This document shows positions 49,245 to 58,402 of a stretch of 64,000 nucleotides of DNA, piece after piece. The stretch comes from Eggerthella lenta DSM 2243 (GTDB lineage: Bacteria; Actinomycetota; Coriobacteriia; Coriobacteriales; Eggerthellaceae), in the NCBI RefSeq assembly GCF_000024265.1, contig NC_013204.1:310001-374000 (forward strand), in the 5' to 3' direction. The position numbers were made by a program, and so were the translations under genes. The notes under the pieces were generated by a model. The model was not told the DNA's origin, ran no database searches, and saw nothing but the letters and a program-made list of their open reading frames with translations. The stretch's first letter is position 1, and each line of letters begins with the position of its first letter.

Positions 49245-50570
49245 ATGCGCATGCGGCAGCACACGACGAACCAAACAGGCGGTGAACGGCGTTCGCGCCG
49301 ATTGCATCCGGCATGGCTCATCCTCATCGCCTGTTGCTTCCTGCAAGCGGGAGGCATGGGCACCATCAACAACGCGGCGGGCATCATGGTTCCCGCCGTG
49401 CTGGGCGATCTGCAGTTCTCGCAGGGCAGCTTCATGCTGTACTTCACGATCCAGGGTTTGTGCATGACGGCGGCGCTTCCCGTGGCGGGGAAGCTGTTGC
49501 CGAAGGTGAGCATGCGCGTGCTGGTGAGCGTCGGCATGGTGGCGGCCGCGCTGGCGTTCGCGTCCATGGGGCAGTTCAACGCGGTGTGGCAGTGGTACGT
49601 GGCGGGGGCGGTGCTGGGCGTGGCGGCCGCGTTCGCGTTCCTGCTGCCGGCACCCGTCATGATAGGCAACTGGTTCAAGAAGAAGGCGGGCCTTGCGATG
49701 GGCATCGCCATGGCCTGCTCGGGCATCGGCGGGGCGGTGATGAACCCGTTGGGCGGCGCGCTCATCCAATCGTTGGGATGGCGGCCCACCTATGCGGTGC
49801 TCGCCCTGATCGCAGCCGTGCTGGTGCTGCCGTTCTCGCTGCTGGTGATGAAGTTCAAGCCGGCCGACCCGCGCGATGCCTATGGAGCCGACGAGGTGGA
49901 AGACACCCCGGCGAGCAGCGGAGCCGAAACGGCGTCCGGCGTCTCGGCGGCTCGCGCCGTGCGTTCGCTGGCGTTCGCGTGCGTGTTCCTGGTTGCGGGA
50001 TTCCTGTCGCTCGAGAGCGCGTTTTTGCAGCTGATGCCCACGTACGCCGGCACCGTCGGGCTCGCCGCCGTCGCAGCGTTCCTTCCTTCCATCGCCATGA
50101 TCAGCAACATCGTGGGCAAGCTGGTGCTGGGGTGGCTGGCCGACGCCGTGGGGCCGCGCAACGCGACGCTGTGCGGCTTCGGCGTGGGCGTGACCGCGTT
50201 CGCGCTGTTCCTAGCCTCGAACGGCAACGTGGGGATGGTCATGGTGGCGGCCGCCTTGTTCGGCGTGCTTACGGCGATGGTGACGGTGAACGTGCCGCTG
50301 CTGGTGCGCAGCGCGTTCGGATCGAAGGATTACGGCACGCTGTTCTCGTACGTGAGCATCGGCACATCGCTGGTAGGCTCGCTGGGCATTTCGGTGTATG
50401 GGTTCCTGTTCGACCGCTTCGGCTCGTACGATCCCGGCCTGATGCTGGGCATTGGCACGGGCGTTGCGAGCGCCGCGCTGCTGCTGGTGGGTATGGCTGC
50501 GGCAAAGCGCCTGATGGGCGCCGCGCACGTGCGAAGCGGCGCGGTGCAGGCGGAGGAGCCCGCGTTCTAA
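49245..50570 (+). CDS. Major facilitator superfamily transporter (OFA type)
   Basis: 441 residues, twelve helices. Key features are the first-helix LHPAWLILIACCFLQAGGMGTINNAAGIMVPAVLGDL and the central NWFKKKAGLAMGIAMACSGIGGAVMNPLGGALIQSLGWRPTY of the oxalate/formate-antiporter-like family. The linker after TM6 is acidic (PRDAYGADEVEDTPASSG). ATG 49245 follows AGAAGGGAG. The substrate is unknown. It converges with the DUF2974 gene; stops overlap. Confidence 0.88.
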   Translation: MRMRQHTTNQTGGERRSRRLHPAWLILIACCFLQAGGMGTINNAAGIMVPAVLGDLQFSQGSFMLYFTIQGLCMTAALPVAGKLLPKVSMRVLVSVGMVAAALAFASMGQFNAVWQWYVAGAVLGVAAAFAFLLPAPVMIGNWFKKKAGLAMGIAMACSGIGGAVMNPLGGALIQSLGWRPTYAVLALIAAVLVLPFSLLVMKFKPADPRDAYGADEVEDTPASSGAETASGVSAARAVRSLAFACVFLVAGFLSLESAFLQLMPTYAGTVGLAAVAAFLPSIAMISNIVGKLVLGWLADAVGPRNATLCGFGVGVTAFALFLASNGNVGMVMVAAALFGVLTAMVTVNVPLLVRSAFGSKDYGTLFSYVSIGTSLVGSLGISVYGFLFDRFGSYDPGLMLGIGTGVASAALLLVGMAAAKRLMGAAHVRSGAVQAEEPAF

Positions 50571-51736
50571 GAGCGCGCTTTTTTCTTCGGGACGATGCGT
50601 TCGACGATGCCCTGGGTGACGCGGTGGCCTGCCAGCTCGGCAAGCGAGCCGAGGGCGCCGACCAGGGTTTCGCGAGCGGTCCCGTCGATGTTCTTGGCCG
50701 CCTCGCTCAGCAGGGCCACCGTTTTCGCCCCGCCGAAGAAGACCTCGGTGGCGTTCTGGGCGCCCGAGGCCTCGACGGCTTTGAACAGCGCGTCGACGAT
50801 GGCCGCCGCTTCCTCGTCGGAGTAGCGCGCCAGCCATTCGGTGAGCAGCGCGTCGGTGAACCGGGCGTTTTCGGTGAGGTTGTCGAGGTAGACGAAATCG
50901 TCGCCGTCGACCTCCCACGAGAACGGGCTGTGCTGCAAAAGGCCGCGCTCGGTGCTGTGCACCACGAGCGGCGGGGTGTGCGACTCCATGAGCATACCGA
51001 TGACGGAGTCCTGCGGGACGGTGCGGTGGATGCGGCCGTCCAGCTTTCTCCAATCATCGGGCGAGAACGCGCCCGCTTTGAAACCGGGGCCGTCGTGCGT
51101 GTACACGCGCTCGATGCGGTCCTGCACAGCGGCGGACGCGTTCAGCGCGGCGTACAGCGCGAGGTTGGCGCCCTTCGAGTGGCCGCCCACGAACAGCCGG
51201 CGAGGCAGGTGCGGCGCTACGGCCTCCAGGTAGCGCGCGGCTTGCTCCTGGGCGGGCACGGGCGCGGTGTAGCACATGTTGAAGTTCTCGCGCCAGCCGG
51301 TGATGGACGTGTCGGTTCCGCGGAAGCCCACGTAGGCGAATTCCTTCTTGTAGACGAACGTCATGGCGGCGAACTGCGTCTGCCGCTCGGTATCGAACAG
51401 GCTGAGGTAATCGCGGATGACCATGTCGCGAAACCGCGGGCTGGCGGCGAGTGCCAGCATATTTTCCTTCACGCGGCCAGGGATGAGGCCCGAGAACATA
51501 TGCTCATAGTGTTCGGCACGCAATGTATCGAGGAAGTGGGCGGGGCGTCCCGAAGGGGATAGCAGGTTCTTCACGATGGTGCCGAGCCTGCCGAACGCCT
51601 TGCGCTCGCGCAGCGGCGGCACGATCCCTTCGGCGCGCACCATGCAGAACTGGGAAAGCGCCGCCGAATCGACCGGGTTGAACGGCTTTTCCTCGAATGA
51701 GGCGAACTCCGTGCCGAGATAGTCGAGAATGTTCAT
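50567..51736 (-). CDS. Mbeg1-like (DUF2974) alpha/beta hydrolase
   Basis: 389 residues. It has the lipase signature FVGGHSKGANLALYAAL (nucleophile Ser in GHSKG), the oxyanion-region segment AYVGFRGTDTSITGWRENFNMCY and acidic/His elements later (YTHDGPGF, VVHSTERG). DUF2974 proteins resemble lipases; the substrate is unknown. No signal peptide, so it is probably cytoplasmic. Confidence 0.85.
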   Translation of the reverse strand: MNILDYLGTEFASFEEKPFNPVDSAALSQFCMVRAEGIVPPLRERKAFGRLGTIVKNLLSPSGRPAHFLDTLRAEHYEHMFSGLIPGRVKENMLALAASPRFRDMVIRDYLSLFDTERQTQFAAMTFVYKKEFAYVGFRGTDTSITGWRENFNMCYTAPVPAQEQAARYLEAVAPHLPRRLFVGGHSKGANLALYAALNASAAVQDRIERVYTHDGPGFKAGAFSPDDWRKLDGRIHRTVPQDSVIGMLMESHTPPLVVHSTERGLLQHSPFSWEVDGDDFVYLDNLTENARFTDALLTEWLARYSDEEAAAIVDALFKAVEASGAQNATEVFFGGAKTVALLSEAAKNIDGTARETLVGALGSLAELAGHRVTQGIVERIVPKKKARS

Positions 51737-51824
51737 GCAGCAGCGCTCCTAGCATCCGATACCGCCTGCGTCGCCTCTCATCATACCGCGTCTCGGGCGC
51801 TGCCGGCCTTCAATCTGCCGACCT

Positions 51825-53324
51825 TCAACCTCTCGGCGTTTCGTCGTCGATCATGGCGAGTAGCTCCTCGCGCGAGTTGATGGCGAGCTTCGCGTAGATG
51901 TGGCGCACGTGGGTGCGCACGGTGTTCTCGGAGATGTAGAGCTTCTCGGCCACATAGCCGTGATTGTAGCCTCGTCCCAGGTAGTACAGCACCTCGCGCT
52001 CGCGCGGCGACAGCCCCCGTTCGGCTGCCAGCGTGTCGCAGCGGCGGTGGATGTACGTGCGCGAGTCGTCCGCGCCGTGAGGCTCGGTGCGCCGGCCTTC
52101 GCGCTGCCGCGAGCCTTGCGCGAACGATATGGCGATGAGCGCCAGGTACACGGTGAGCATGATGAGACAGATCGTGCGGCCGTCGGTGCCGATGACGGCG
52201 ATGCCGCACAGGCCGGCCACGAACGCGAGCGCTAGCAGCGCGAGACAGGCCGGGAATACGAACGTGGCGGCAAAGGGCACGCTGCGGACGGCGCTGGCCA
52301 TGCTGCACCAGATGGCCAGCGCGATCACCGCGAAGCTGGCCTGGGTGAGCACGTCGATGATACCCGCTGCGACATCGCTGTCGGAGCTGATGACGGGCAG
52401 CGCGAGCAGAAGCGCCACGGCGATGGGATACACGGCCTGGTTGAGCAATCTGAGCGGCGACGAGTTTGCCTTGCGCAGCACGAACAGCGCGACGACGATG
52501 GCCAGCAGCGACGGCCCGATGAGCGATTTCCACGCTCCCAGCGGATCGGGCAGGCGCATCTGCTCGCTCGAGATGACGGGATCCCAGGTGAGCCCGAAGA
52601 TGAAGCAGGTGATGCACGCCCCTACGAGGGGCATCCACAATATGGCGGCTGCCTTGCGCAGCCGGATGCGATGGTCATCCTCGCTTGCGCTTTCGGCGCC
52701 GGCGGGGTGCGGTGCCGCAGTCTCGTCGTTGAACGTGCGGGCGACGAACAGCAGCGCCACCGATGTGACAAGCGAGCATGCGATCAGCGCCAACCCGATG
52801 GGAGAGGGGGAAAGCGGCTCGGCCGCGAAATGGACGACTGCTGCCGCCACGATGCCCCATGCGCTGTTGAACAGCAAATTCTCCGGTTCGAGCCGCGCGA
52901 ACACCGAGCCCCACGCCGTGGCGAGCATGGCAAGTCCCGCTCCGAACGCCAGGCCGAACATGGCGGGCTCGGCGAACGGCAGCGTCAGCTGCGTGTACAG
53001 CGGCAGCATGAACTGCACTCCGATGGCGACCAGGCAGGCGCCTGTCACCAGAGGCGCCGTGCGGGTGAGGTCGGGCGTGCGTCGATCTGCGCGCTTGGCC
53101 AACATGGCCAGCGCGGCGAGCACGATGCCCGCGCCCGTCAGCCCCCAGCCGGCGTACACCGCGAAGGGGTGCAGCGAGGGCGTCGCGCCCGTTCCGTGCT
53201 CAGAAAAGAAGCGGATCGCATTGAGGAAGACGGAGAACAGCAGTCCCGCGCCCAGCAGCGCGGGCTTGAACGAGACGGGCGCCGGAGACGCCTGCTTCGA
53301 GTCGTGTTGTTGCGCGCTTTCCAT
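51825..53324 (-). CDS. Membrane-embedded LuxR-family transcriptional regulator
   Basis: 499 residues. The start is the ATG in MESAQQHDS (complement 53322-53324), which has GGGAGGG before it. About eleven or twelve helices fill ~20-410, then a hydrophilic linker and a LuxR HTH at the C-terminus (GLSPREREVLYYLGRGYNHGYVAEKLYISENTVRTHVRHIYAKLAINSREELL). It is divergent from the Tat flavoprotein at 53552, an arrangement recurrent in Eggerthella. It probably senses a compound or membrane state and controls the flavoprotein. Confidence 0.9.
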   Translation of the reverse strand: MESAQQHDSKQASPAPVSFKPALLGAGLLFSVFLNAIRFFSEHGTGATPSLHPFAVYAGWGLTGAGIVLAALAMLAKRADRRTPDLTRTAPLVTGACLVAIGVQFMLPLYTQLTLPFAEPAMFGLAFGAGLAMLATAWGSVFARLEPENLLFNSAWGIVAAAVVHFAAEPLSPSPIGLALIACSLVTSVALLFVARTFNDETAAPHPAGAESASEDDHRIRLRKAAAILWMPLVGACITCFIFGLTWDPVISSEQMRLPDPLGAWKSLIGPSLLAIVVALFVLRKANSSPLRLLNQAVYPIAVALLLALPVISSDSDVAAGIIDVLTQASFAVIALAIWCSMASAVRSVPFAATFVFPACLALLALAFVAGLCGIAVIGTDGRTICLIMLTVYLALIAISFAQGSRQREGRRTEPHGADDSRTYIHRRCDTLAAERGLSPREREVLYYLGRGYNHGYVAEKLYISENTVRTHVRHIYAKLAINSREELLAMIDDETPRG

Positions 53325-53551
53325 GCCCTCCCTGCAACGTCTCGGCGTTTTCCCTCGTAGATAGCGCAAATCACTAAATTCAGCTATAGGGTGGGCGCGT
53401 GCGGCGCACCCTGCGGATTCCGAAATCATCGCTTTCAGTGATGGCGAAACCCCGGCCTGCACCGTAGTGTAGCCGAACGTCCGGCGCCGCACAACAGAAG
53501 CGGGCGACGCCGGGATCGGAACATGGGCACATGATTGAAGGGAGCGGGAAC

Positions 53552-55495
53552 ATGGGAACCACCTCGAAGCACAGCTGGTCGCGTCGCGACTTCTTGAAGG
53601 GGGCGGCCGCCGGCACGATGAGCGTCGCCGCGCTGGGAGCGCTGGGCGGATGCTCGCCGCAGCAGTCGGCCTCCACCGCCTCGGCGGCGGCCGCCGATTC
53701 CGGCGAAGCGGGCACGTACGACGTGATGCAGGAGCTGTCGACGTTCAACCGCGGCCAGAATGCCAGCGCGAAGGCGCCTACCACGCCCGAAGAGTACATC
53801 GCCCTCAAGGGCGACGGCGTGCTGTCCGCGGGCGGCGGCTGCGAGCAGCTGGGCATCAAGCCGGCCGACTTCATGCTGAACAAGCCGGCGTGGTTGGGCG
53901 ACGCGCCCGTGGTCAGCGACATCGCCGATACCGAGGACTGCGACGTGCTGGTCATCGGCGCGGGCAACGCGGGCACCGTGGCGGCGCTGCGCTGCCAGGA
54001 GGAAGGCGCGAACGTCTTCTTGGCCGATATGCAGACCTACGACGAGTACGACGAATACGCCTGCGACATGGCCTGCTACAACTCGAAGCTGTTCCTGGAC
54101 AAAGGCACGCCCGAGATCGACACCACCGAGGTGTTCAACGAGTACATGCGCCTCTCGCGCGGCCATGCGCACCAGAAGATCGTGCGCGACTACGCCATGC
54201 GCTCGGGCGAGATGCTCGACTGGATGGTGGGGCACATTCCCGCCGAGTACGTGGAGAAGTATGCGAAGACCTCGAACTACAAGGGCAACGACAACTTCAA
54301 CGGCGAGTGCTGCGGGCAGAGGTCGTGGCCGGCCATGACTCAGTGGCGCGACGAGGAATCCAACATCAACATGTGGCCGTTCGTCATCCGCTCGGTGCAC
54401 GCGGCGTTCGAGGAAGCCGGCGGCACCATCAAGTGGGGTTACCAGGGCGTGGTGCTGGTGCAGGACGGCGACGCGGTGACCGGGGCCGTCTTCCAGGATG
54501 TCGACGGCGCGTACCACCAGATCAACGCGAAGGCCGTGGTCGTGGCGGCGGGCGACTTCGGCGGCAACCCCGACATGCGCCTCGACCTGTCCGACCAGAT
54601 GCGCAACCTGGCCTGGTCGTACGGCAACGACCGCACCGACGCCACCAGCATCGGGGGCATGGGCCGCGACGGCTCGGGCATCCGCATGTGCATGTGGGCC
54701 GGCGGCACGATGGAGGGCGGCCCCCGCGCCGGCCAGGCCGCGGGCATCAACGGTGTGCCGGGCTTCGCGTTCGGCGGCGCATGGCCGTGCTTCGGCAACG
54801 ACGGCAAGCGCTTCATGAACGAGACCATGGTGAAGCACGGCTCCAACGGCTACCTGGACATGCTTCCCGAGGGCCAGCTGCTGGTGAACGTGACCGACGC
54901 GAACTGGGAAGAGTACCTGTCGCACCAAGGGTACGGCCACGAGACGATGGACCGCAGCTCGGACTACATGGTGGAAGAAGTGCGCGAGAACATGGCGAAC
55001 TACAAAACCGGCAAGGACGGCTTCGACGTGCGCGCCTTCTCCCGCTTCGGCAAAGAGTACTCCACGGTGTACGCTGCCGACACGCTTGAGGAGCTGGCCG
55101 AGATCGTGGGCTACACCGGCGAGGCCAAGACGAACTTTCTGGCCGAGGTGGAGCGCTACAACGAGCTGTGCGCGAAGGGCCACGACGACGACTGGGGCTG
55201 CGACCCGCAGAACCTGCTGCCCATCAAGGACGCTCCCTTCTTCGCCTCGTTCGGCACCACGGGCGGCAATCCTTCCGGCGGCCTGTGCCAGCATGCGGCC
55301 ATCTGCACCGACGGCCGCTACCAGGTGCTCACCGGCGAGAAGCAGCCCATTGCGGGCCTGTACGCCGCCGGCAACACCTGTGGCCAGCGCTACGGCATCC
55401 AGTACGCCACGCCCACGGCTGGCAATAGCTGCGGTTCGGCGCTGACCTCCGGCTACTGCGCTGCCGAAAGCGTCATCGAGGACCTGAAGGCGTAA
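53552..55495 (+). CDS. Tat-exported FAD-dependent oxidoreductase (fumarate reductase-like)
   Basis: 647 residues. Tat lipoprotein signal WSRRDFLKGAAAGTMSVAALGALGGC. FAD domain begins EDCDVLVIGAGNAGTVAALRCQEEGANVFLADMQ; the later GLYAAGNTCGQRYGIQYATPTAGNSCGSALTSGY is the C-terminal FAD motif. There is no heme-binding or FMN-binding domain, so a separate electron donor is needed. Such genes in E. lenta reduce gut metabolites or drugs, but the substrate cannot be told from sequence. ATG 53552 follows GAAGGGAG; the earlier in-frame ATG at 53531 would add 7 residues before the signal. Confidence 0.92.
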   Translation: MGTTSKHSWSRRDFLKGAAAGTMSVAALGALGGCSPQQSASTASAAAADSGEAGTYDVMQELSTFNRGQNASAKAPTTPEEYIALKGDGVLSAGGGCEQLGIKPADFMLNKPAWLGDAPVVSDIADTEDCDVLVIGAGNAGTVAALRCQEEGANVFLADMQTYDEYDEYACDMACYNSKLFLDKGTPEIDTTEVFNEYMRLSRGHAHQKIVRDYAMRSGEMLDWMVGHIPAEYVEKYAKTSNYKGNDNFNGECCGQRSWPAMTQWRDEESNINMWPFVIRSVHAAFEEAGGTIKWGYQGVVLVQDGDAVTGAVFQDVDGAYHQINAKAVVVAAGDFGGNPDMRLDLSDQMRNLAWSYGNDRTDATSIGGMGRDGSGIRMCMWAGGTMEGGPRAGQAAGINGVPGFAFGGAWPCFGNDGKRFMNETMVKHGSNGYLDMLPEGQLLVNVTDANWEEYLSHQGYGHETMDRSSDYMVEEVRENMANYKTGKDGFDVRAFSRFGKEYSTVYAADTLEELAEIVGYTGEAKTNFLAEVERYNELCAKGHDDDWGCDPQNLLPIKDAPFFASFGTTGGNPSGGLCQHAAICTDGRYQVLTGEKQPIAGLYAAGNTCGQRYGIQYATPTAGNSCGSALTSGYCAAESVIEDLKA

Positions 55496-55628
55496 AGCGG
55501 CCCGCAACCGATTCGGGGCCGGTTGGCGTATCCCTCCTCTCCCTCCCCGATGCCAGTCGGCCCATAGCGCGCGGCGGCTGCTTTCAAGTGGCCGCCGCTC
55601 CGCGCGAGCAGAAGAAGGAGCAACGATC

Positions 55629-56522
55629 ATGACAGAGAAACGCGATGCGATCGTTCAGGTGTCCGTCCCGTTTTGCGTGGACGATCGCGCGCTTCGCCGC
55701 GAGGGCATGATCCTCGGGTGGGATAGCGCGCGCATGGCGCGCTACGCCGACGCGCTGGTGGCCGAGATCGAGGCGAACGCGGGGCAGTTCGACGATTGCC
55801 TGGTGCGCGCCGTGCAGCTGGGCGGCGGCGTGGCATCGAACGCGGGCGCGGACATCGCGCGCATCGTGCGCGCCGTGCGGCAGGTTTGCGACGTGGCCGA
55901 GGACGCGCCCGTCGCCATGCGTTCGTCCATTGCGAACGTGAGCGGGGCGACCATGCCGTTTTTCCGACGCGCCGGGGTGACGCGCTTCGACTTCGAGATG
56001 CTGTCGCTCAACCCCGTCGACTTCGTGCGGCTCAATCGGGTGGACAACCTGAACGATCTGCCCATTATCTGCGACCATTTCCTGCATTCGTACGCGAACG
56101 ACACGTTGGGGCTGGTGCTGGCGTTCGGCCATGATGCTTCCGAGGGCGGGGACGGTGCGCTCAACGTGCGGCGCACGGCGCTGGCGGCCGCGCGCTCGCA
56201 TGCGACCCACGCGGAGCTTGTGCGGGTGGCCGATGAGCTGGCGGCGGGTTGCGACGAGGTCGCGCGCCAGCTGGACGAGATGCGCGGCGCGTTGACCGAG
56301 CATGGCTTCATGGAGTACCTGCCTCTTCGCTTTGCGCGCGCAGGCAAGGAGGACCGTTTCGCGCAGATGGCGGCCGCTGGCGTGCCGCAGATCGGTTTCG
56401 GCTTGGGTGCGATTACGCGTATCGACGGAGCCGAGAGCGTGAACACGCGCGACTTGGCGCGCTACTGCGCCGCGGAAGGCGACTTCGCGAAGATCACCGA
56501 AGAAGTGCGGAAAACGCGTTAG
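55629..56522 (+). CDS. HemN-like protein lacking the radical-SAM cysteine motif
   Basis: 297 residues. It keeps the skeleton of HemN/HemW proteins: VQVSVPFC at the place of the strand that normally carries CxxxCxxC, YADALVAEIEAN, AVQLGGGVASNAGADI (GGG-T/P-like SAM loop), GVTRFDFEMLSLNPVDFVRLNR (like GVNRLSIGVQSF). Only the first Cys of the cluster motif remains (C16; positions 20 and 23 are Arg and Gly). An ordinary radical reaction is therefore excluded. It follows the Tat flavoprotein by 133 bp, so it may serve it as a chaperone or heme-related partner. RBS AAGGAG. Family match is by eye. Confidence 0.55.
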   Translation: MTEKRDAIVQVSVPFCVDDRALRREGMILGWDSARMARYADALVAEIEANAGQFDDCLVRAVQLGGGVASNAGADIARIVRAVRQVCDVAEDAPVAMRSSIANVSGATMPFFRRAGVTRFDFEMLSLNPVDFVRLNRVDNLNDLPIICDHFLHSYANDTLGLVLAFGHDASEGGDGALNVRRTALAAARSHATHAELVRVADELAAGCDEVARQLDEMRGALTEHGFMEYLPLRFARAGKEDRFAQMAAAGVPQIGFGLGAITRIDGAESVNTRDLARYCAAEGDFAKITEEVRKTR

Positions 56523-56623
56523 GCACCGTTGCGGAGGAGCGGTTGCTTCCTTATAATAGCAGGCGAGCCGCAGGGAGCGGCTAACTCCCCACGGCTCTCG
56601 AACTCGCTACGGCGGTTCGGATG

Positions 56624-56785
56624 TTATTGTGCGCCCGGTTCGTCCCTCTGGGACGACCGGGGTTCGTCTTTCGACCACGCTTGAAGCGCGAGCGAGGCCG
56701 CCCCGACCGCCAAGCTGCCGAAAGCAGCTACGAGGCCGAGAACCTGCAAGATAACTCCGGTAAGGCTGAGTACAATACCATCCAT
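56624..56785 (-). CDS. 53-residue hydrophobic peptide, possible type I toxin
   Basis: Begins MDGIVLSLTGVILQVLGLVAAFG and has one membrane helix (to ~residue 35) and a polar, charged tail (SKDEPRSSQRDEPGAQ). AAGGGGG lies ~8 nt before the ATG (complement 56783-56785). Size and layout are like small type I toxins or holin-like peptides. A coding role is likely, because the ribosome site, helix and tail agree, but no homologue can be named. An antisense RNA from the opposite strand is not shown. Confidence 0.5.
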   Translation of the reverse strand: MDGIVLSLTGVILQVLGLVAAFGSLAVGAASLALQAWSKDEPRSSQRDEPGAQ

Positions 56786-57068
56786 GGAGGACACCCCCTT
56801 CCGTATATCTAGAATTCGGAAATGGATGTAAAGAGGGTGTGTCATCCTCCCCGCCTGGCGGGTTCGTGCTTCTTAGTATAACAACCCCATCTCACGTTTT
56901 CATGGCGCACATCCAGCGCAGATCTTCCTCGATCTTACTGAAATCCCACGCGTTTACAGTGCGGATTCCACGTTTCTTGCCGCTGTTTCTCGCGCGGATT
57001 GCACGCGCTTTGCCCTTCGTTCCCGCGTGGATCTTGTCGAAGCCGTCGCGGCGTTGCTCGGCTTCGAA

Positions 57069-57084
57069 TATTTCACGTGAAACA
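57069..57084. promoter_or_regulatory. parS-like site 8 (one mismatch)
   Basis: TATTTCACGTGAAACA, one base off the consensus. Confidence 0.55.
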
Positions 57085-57190
57085 TTCGCTCTGGCTGTCC
57101 GTTTGACGCGCAAGCTCCGGCCGCGCGGCGTGTCGCCTAGGCGCCGCGTCTCTCAAAGCGCCGTGCCTCGTGCATCCGGCGAGGCCACCG

Positions 57191-57355
57191 ATGGCGAAAA
57201 AGCATTGAATTCGGAAATTGCGTAGCGAACCGCAGACGTGCTGGTAATCCCAATCTATCATAGTCCCAGGTCATGAGATCGCTTGCTTCCGGCGCTGCTC
57301 GGCGGACCCATCCCGGATGACGCGATCGCTTCCGAATTCGATGTCTTTTTGCCAT
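57191..57355. mobile_element. MITE-like element with terminal inverted repeats, copy 2
   Basis: 165 bp with ends ATGGCGAAAAAGCATTGAAT and (opposite) TTCGATGTCTTTTTGCCAT, matching copy 1 at 12751 in both arms and overall length. The inside is different except for ATAGTCC...ATGAG. Confidence 0.7.
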
Positions 57356-57695
57356 TCGCTGCCCTATCGGCTGCTAAACCAGGATCGACATGCACCGCCG
57401 CGCGCCGCTTCCCCTGTCGGGCGGCTGGCGATCGGGCGGGACGGGCTCCTGGCCGATGGCCGAAGAGGGCTTCCGAGCCGCCGGCGAGCTTTCGCGGGGC
57501 GGGCCGACCCGGGCTATGTCAATTCTGGTTTGACAGCGGAGGGCAGGTGGGCTGACCGAAATGGCCCGCAGAAGGGCACGCACGCCGCGCGCTGCGCGGG
57601 GAGCGGGATGTCGGACGCGGTAGGATGTCGGATAGGGGAAGCGAAAGGGTCAGGATGATATTTGAGGGCAGGCGAGCAATCCGGCCCCGCTCGTT

Positions 57696-57729
57696 AAAAA
57701 GCCCGCCGCGCGGGAGGCGCGACGGGCTT
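57696..57729 (-). terminator. Terminator of the asp23 operon
   Basis: On the minus strand AAGCCCG...CGGGCTT with an inner CGCG/CGCG stem runs into TTTTT. Confidence 0.85.
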
Positions 57730-57793
57730 GCAACACGGGGTGCGGAGCGCGGACGGGACGGCTCCGCAACACGACGCTGAGGGCGAACCCGGT

Positions 57794-58307
57794 CTAGTTG
57801 GCCGAGTCGTCCTGCTGCCCGTCGTCGCTGTTGGACCCGTTTTTCTGGGCGTACTCTTCCGGAGTCATGACGTCCACCACGTTCACGGTCATCTCGACCA
57901 CGTTGAGGCCGGTCATGTCCTTGAGGTCGCCGCCGACAACCTTTTTGATGTCGTCGAAGATCTCAGGGGCGGACTTGCCGTACTCCATGATCACGTCGAG
58001 GTTGATCTTCGCGTTCGTGTCGTCGACGATATCGGCGTCCACGCCCTTTGTCTTGTCTGCGCCGCCCAGGCCTTCCTGGATGCGGGAGAGAACGTTGCCC
58101 TTCATGTCGATGATGCCGTCGATCTTCTGAGCGGCCATGGAGGAGATCTTCTCCACGACGTTCTCGTCGATGACCAGTTTGTACACCGGCTCGGCGGAGA
58201 CGGAGTCGGCCGTGGCGGCATCGCTCTTTTTCTTATCGGCGTCCATATCGGAGTAGGGGTTGTAGGTGGAAGAGGTTGCTGGCTTGGTCATAGTGCTCTG
58301 GGTCATG
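57794..58307 (-). CDS. Asp23/Gls24-family envelope stress protein
   Basis: 170 residues. The Asp23 core (YKLVIDENVVEKISSMAAQKIDGIIDMKGNVLSRIQEGLGG, then KINLDVIMEYGKSAPEIFDDIKKVVGGDLKDMTGLNVVEMTVNVVDVMT) matches the family; an N-terminal polar stretch precedes it. Asp23 is anchored to the membrane by AmaP, encoded two genes upstream. The ATG (complement 58305-58307) follows AAAGGA; it shares its MTQSTM start with the next gene upstream. Confidence 0.9.
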
Positions 58308-58402
58308 GTAGTTCCTTTCTGTAGCATGATGGATCGGGGGGGCGAACGCCTCGTGCTGCGCGAATCTCGCAGGGGGATGGGCGCGGCACGCGAGGCGTTT
58401 CG

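Larger units (their letters stand above)
56786..57793. other. Intergenic region with a parS-like site and a MITE-like element
   Basis: About 1 kb without a convincing gene. It holds a parS-like site with one mismatch (57069-57084), the MITE-like element (57191-57355), ~330 bp of GC-rich sequence with nothing recognised, and the terminator of the asp23 operon (57696-57729). Confidence 0.55.

Noticed and set aside
56892-57113. 73-residue minus-strand frame next to parS-like site 8
   Set aside because: Its N-terminal part is parS-site translation and the remainder shows no motif or ribosome site.
57375-57660. Possible small gene in the GC-rich stretch after the MITE-like element
   Set aside because: No start with a ribosome site and no recognisable product; composition is Arg/Ala/Gly-rich in all frames.
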